Below, piece after piece: positions 13,493-14,486 of a DNA stretch of 14,486 bases. Source of the DNA: JACQAI01 sp035507915 (GTDB taxonomy: Bacteria; Pseudomonadota; Alphaproteobacteria; Elsterales; Elsteraceae). The translations under genes and the position numbers were made by a program. A model generated the notes under the pieces. It searched no databases, was not told the DNA's origin, and was given only the letters and a program-made list of their open reading frames with translations. Location of the stretch: the NCBI GenBank assembly GCA_035507915.1, contig DATJNS010000173.1:1-14486 (forward strand), in the 5' to 3' direction. Numbering within the stretch: position 1 is the stretch's first letter; each line of letters opens with the position of its first letter.

Positions 13493-14485
13493 TCAGGCGC
13501 GCACCGTGACTTCCTTGACGGTCAGCCGGGCAAGCTTGTCGCGGTCGAGCGCGATGCCCAGGCCGGGCTTGTCGGGCAACCGCATGCGGCCGTCGACGAT
13601 CGGCATCGCATCGGCCAGCACGTCGGCGGCCAGCACATGATGCCCCGAATCGTTGGCGCGTTGAACCCGCGGCAGCGCGGCCGCCAGATGCAGGTTGGCG
13701 GTCGTGCCGATGCCGGTCTCGAACAGGCTGTGGATCGCGACCTCGAGGCCGAAGCTCTCGGCGACGTCGGCCATGATGCGGTAGTTGGTGACGCCGCCCC
13801 ACATGAACAGGTCGGCCAGCACCACGTCGACCGCGCCGCGCCGGATCGCCGCCGGCAGATGGTCGAGCTGGATCACGCACATGTTGGTCGCGACCGGCCG
13901 GCTGACCCGCGCGCGCAGGTTGGCGAGGCCCTCGATGTCGTCGGTCGGGTCCTCGTAGAACTCGAGCGCGAGCGGCTCCAGGCGCTGGCACAGCGCGGTC
14001 GCCTCGGCCGGCCCGTAGCCGGCGTTGGGATCGAAGCGCAGCTGTGCCTGCGGGCCGAGCGCGTCGCGCAGCCCCTGCATCACGGCGAGATCGTAGACGG
14101 CGCTCGCCGCCGCGCTCTTGTACTTGAAGCAGCGGAAGCCGTGGCGCTGACGCTGCGCGAGGGCGTACTCGACTACGCCGGCGGCGTTCTTGGGCTCGCG
14201 GAACAGCGCGACGAGCTCGGCGCGGCCGACCACGCCGGGCACGATCACGGCGGGCAGCGGGCACACCACCTCGATGTCGCGCCGCACCGCGCCGCCCATC
14301 AGCTCGGCGAGCCCGAGGCTCCACGCCTTGCCGGTGACGTCCCAGGCCGCGAGCTCGAGCCCGGCGAACGCCGACCAGCCGTTGCGGCCGTTGCGGTTGT
14401 CGAACACCGAGCGGCCGAACGCGCGGCGCAGGCCGAGCCGGTCGCGCGCGTCGCGGCCGAGCCAGCTTTTCGCCAGCGCGGCGGC
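13493..14485 (-). CDS. Enolase-superfamily enzyme (mandelate racemase/MLE fold, glucarate dehydratase-like), N-terminus beyond window
   Basis: The gene enters from the right edge; 330 C-terminal residues are visible (counted from the codon at 14485), and the frame stays open to the edge. Sequence marks are GWSAFAGLELAAWDVTGKAW, the KxK base motif (FKYKS, K121 and K123), the metal ligands Asp152 (RFDPNAGY) and Glu178 (EFYEDP), then Asn201 in VATNM, and an Asp225 / His252 pair (VLADLF, VAIHS). An Asn as third metal ligand with an ATNM motif is typical of the glucarate dehydratase subgroup rather than muconate cycloisomerases or mandelate racemase, which have Asp or Glu there. An acid-sugar dehydratase reaction is therefore plausible, but the substrate is unknown. 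It stands 23 bp ahead of pcaH on the same strand, suggesting cotranscription. The GTG at 14407 is internal to a conserved segment and not the start. Confidence 0.85.
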   Translation of the reverse strand, partial: AAALAKSWLGRDARDRLGLRRAFGRSVFDNRNGRNGWSAFAGLELAAWDVTGKAWSLGLAELMGGAVRRDIEVVCPLPAVIVPGVVGRAELVALFREPKNAAGVVEYALAQRQRHGFRCFKYKSAAASAVYDLAVMQGLRDALGPQAQLRFDPNAGYGPAEATALCQRLEPLALEFYEDPTDDIEGLANLRARVSRPVATNMCVIQLDHLPAAIRRGAVDVVLADLFMWGGVTNYRIMADVAESFGLEVAIHSLFETGIGTTANLHLAAALPRVQRANDSGHHVLAADVLADAMPIVDGRMRLPDKPGLGIALDRDKLARLTVKEVTVRA

Positions 14486-14486
14486 C

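Noticed and set aside
13470..14324. N-terminal extension of PcaH through the enolase-superfamily gene
   Set aside because: Arg/Ala/Gly-rich shadow translation; a strong Shine-Dalgarno and the normal PcaH N-terminus mark the start at 13469.

Overview
The window is gene-dense, high-GC DNA with NTG starts, good Shine-Dalgarno sequences at several genes, and a dispersed palindromic repeat of the kind common in soil and aquatic Alphaproteobacteria. An alphaproteobacterial chromosome (Rhodospirillales or Hyphomicrobiales type) is the best guess, inferred from style and gene content rather than from any marker gene. I see no tRNA, rRNA, CRISPR, transposase, phage or plasmid gene. The longest stretch without a gene is about 225 bp.

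Layout. 2-2254 (+): the 3' part of an acetone/acetophenone-carboxylase-type HyuB subunit that carries a gamma-subunit-like zinc domain fused at its C-terminus. 2255-2479: a convergent spacer holding three inverted repeats. 2480-3274 (-): a DUF72 protein. 3467-5470 (+): a methyl-accepting chemotaxis protein with a large two-helix-bundle-size sensor. 5502-5581: an 80-bp palindromic repeat. 5608-6009 (+): a RidA/YjgF protein lacking the catalytic arginine. 6017-6044: a perfect hairpin. 6077-6439 (-): a small secreted low-complexity protein. 6607-7263 (+): a maleylacetoacetate isomerase / zeta-class GST. 7264-8280 (-) and 8277-9224 (-): a CobW-type GTPase translationally coupled to an arylformamidase-like hydrolase. 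9362-10573 (+): an LVIVD-repeat beta-propeller with a periodic set of histidines. 10602-11186 (+): a flavodoxin-fold quinone reductase. 11190-11987, 12010-12702, 12705-13469 and 13493-14485 (all -): an apparent operon transcribed from the right edge, containing an enolase-superfamily enzyme, protocatechuate 3,4-dioxygenase beta and alpha, and a membrane-anchored alpha/beta hydrolase.

Together the genes suggest catabolism of ketones and aromatic compounds: ketone carboxylation, intradiol ring cleavage of protocatechuate-like diols, maleylacetoacetate isomerisation, formamide hydrolysis and quinone reduction, with a chemoreceptor nearby. They lie in several independently transcribed units, so they are not one pathway operon. 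The classical partners (pcaB, pcaC, pcaD, a fumarylacetoacetase, the HyuA/ATPase subunit) are not in the window.

Most of the window is ordinary accessory metabolism. The points most worth a second look are the HyuB-gamma fusion, the beta-propeller with aligned histidines, the histone-like basic tail on PcaG, the glucarate-dehydratase-like enolase beside pcaHG, and the RidA arginine-to-serine change.
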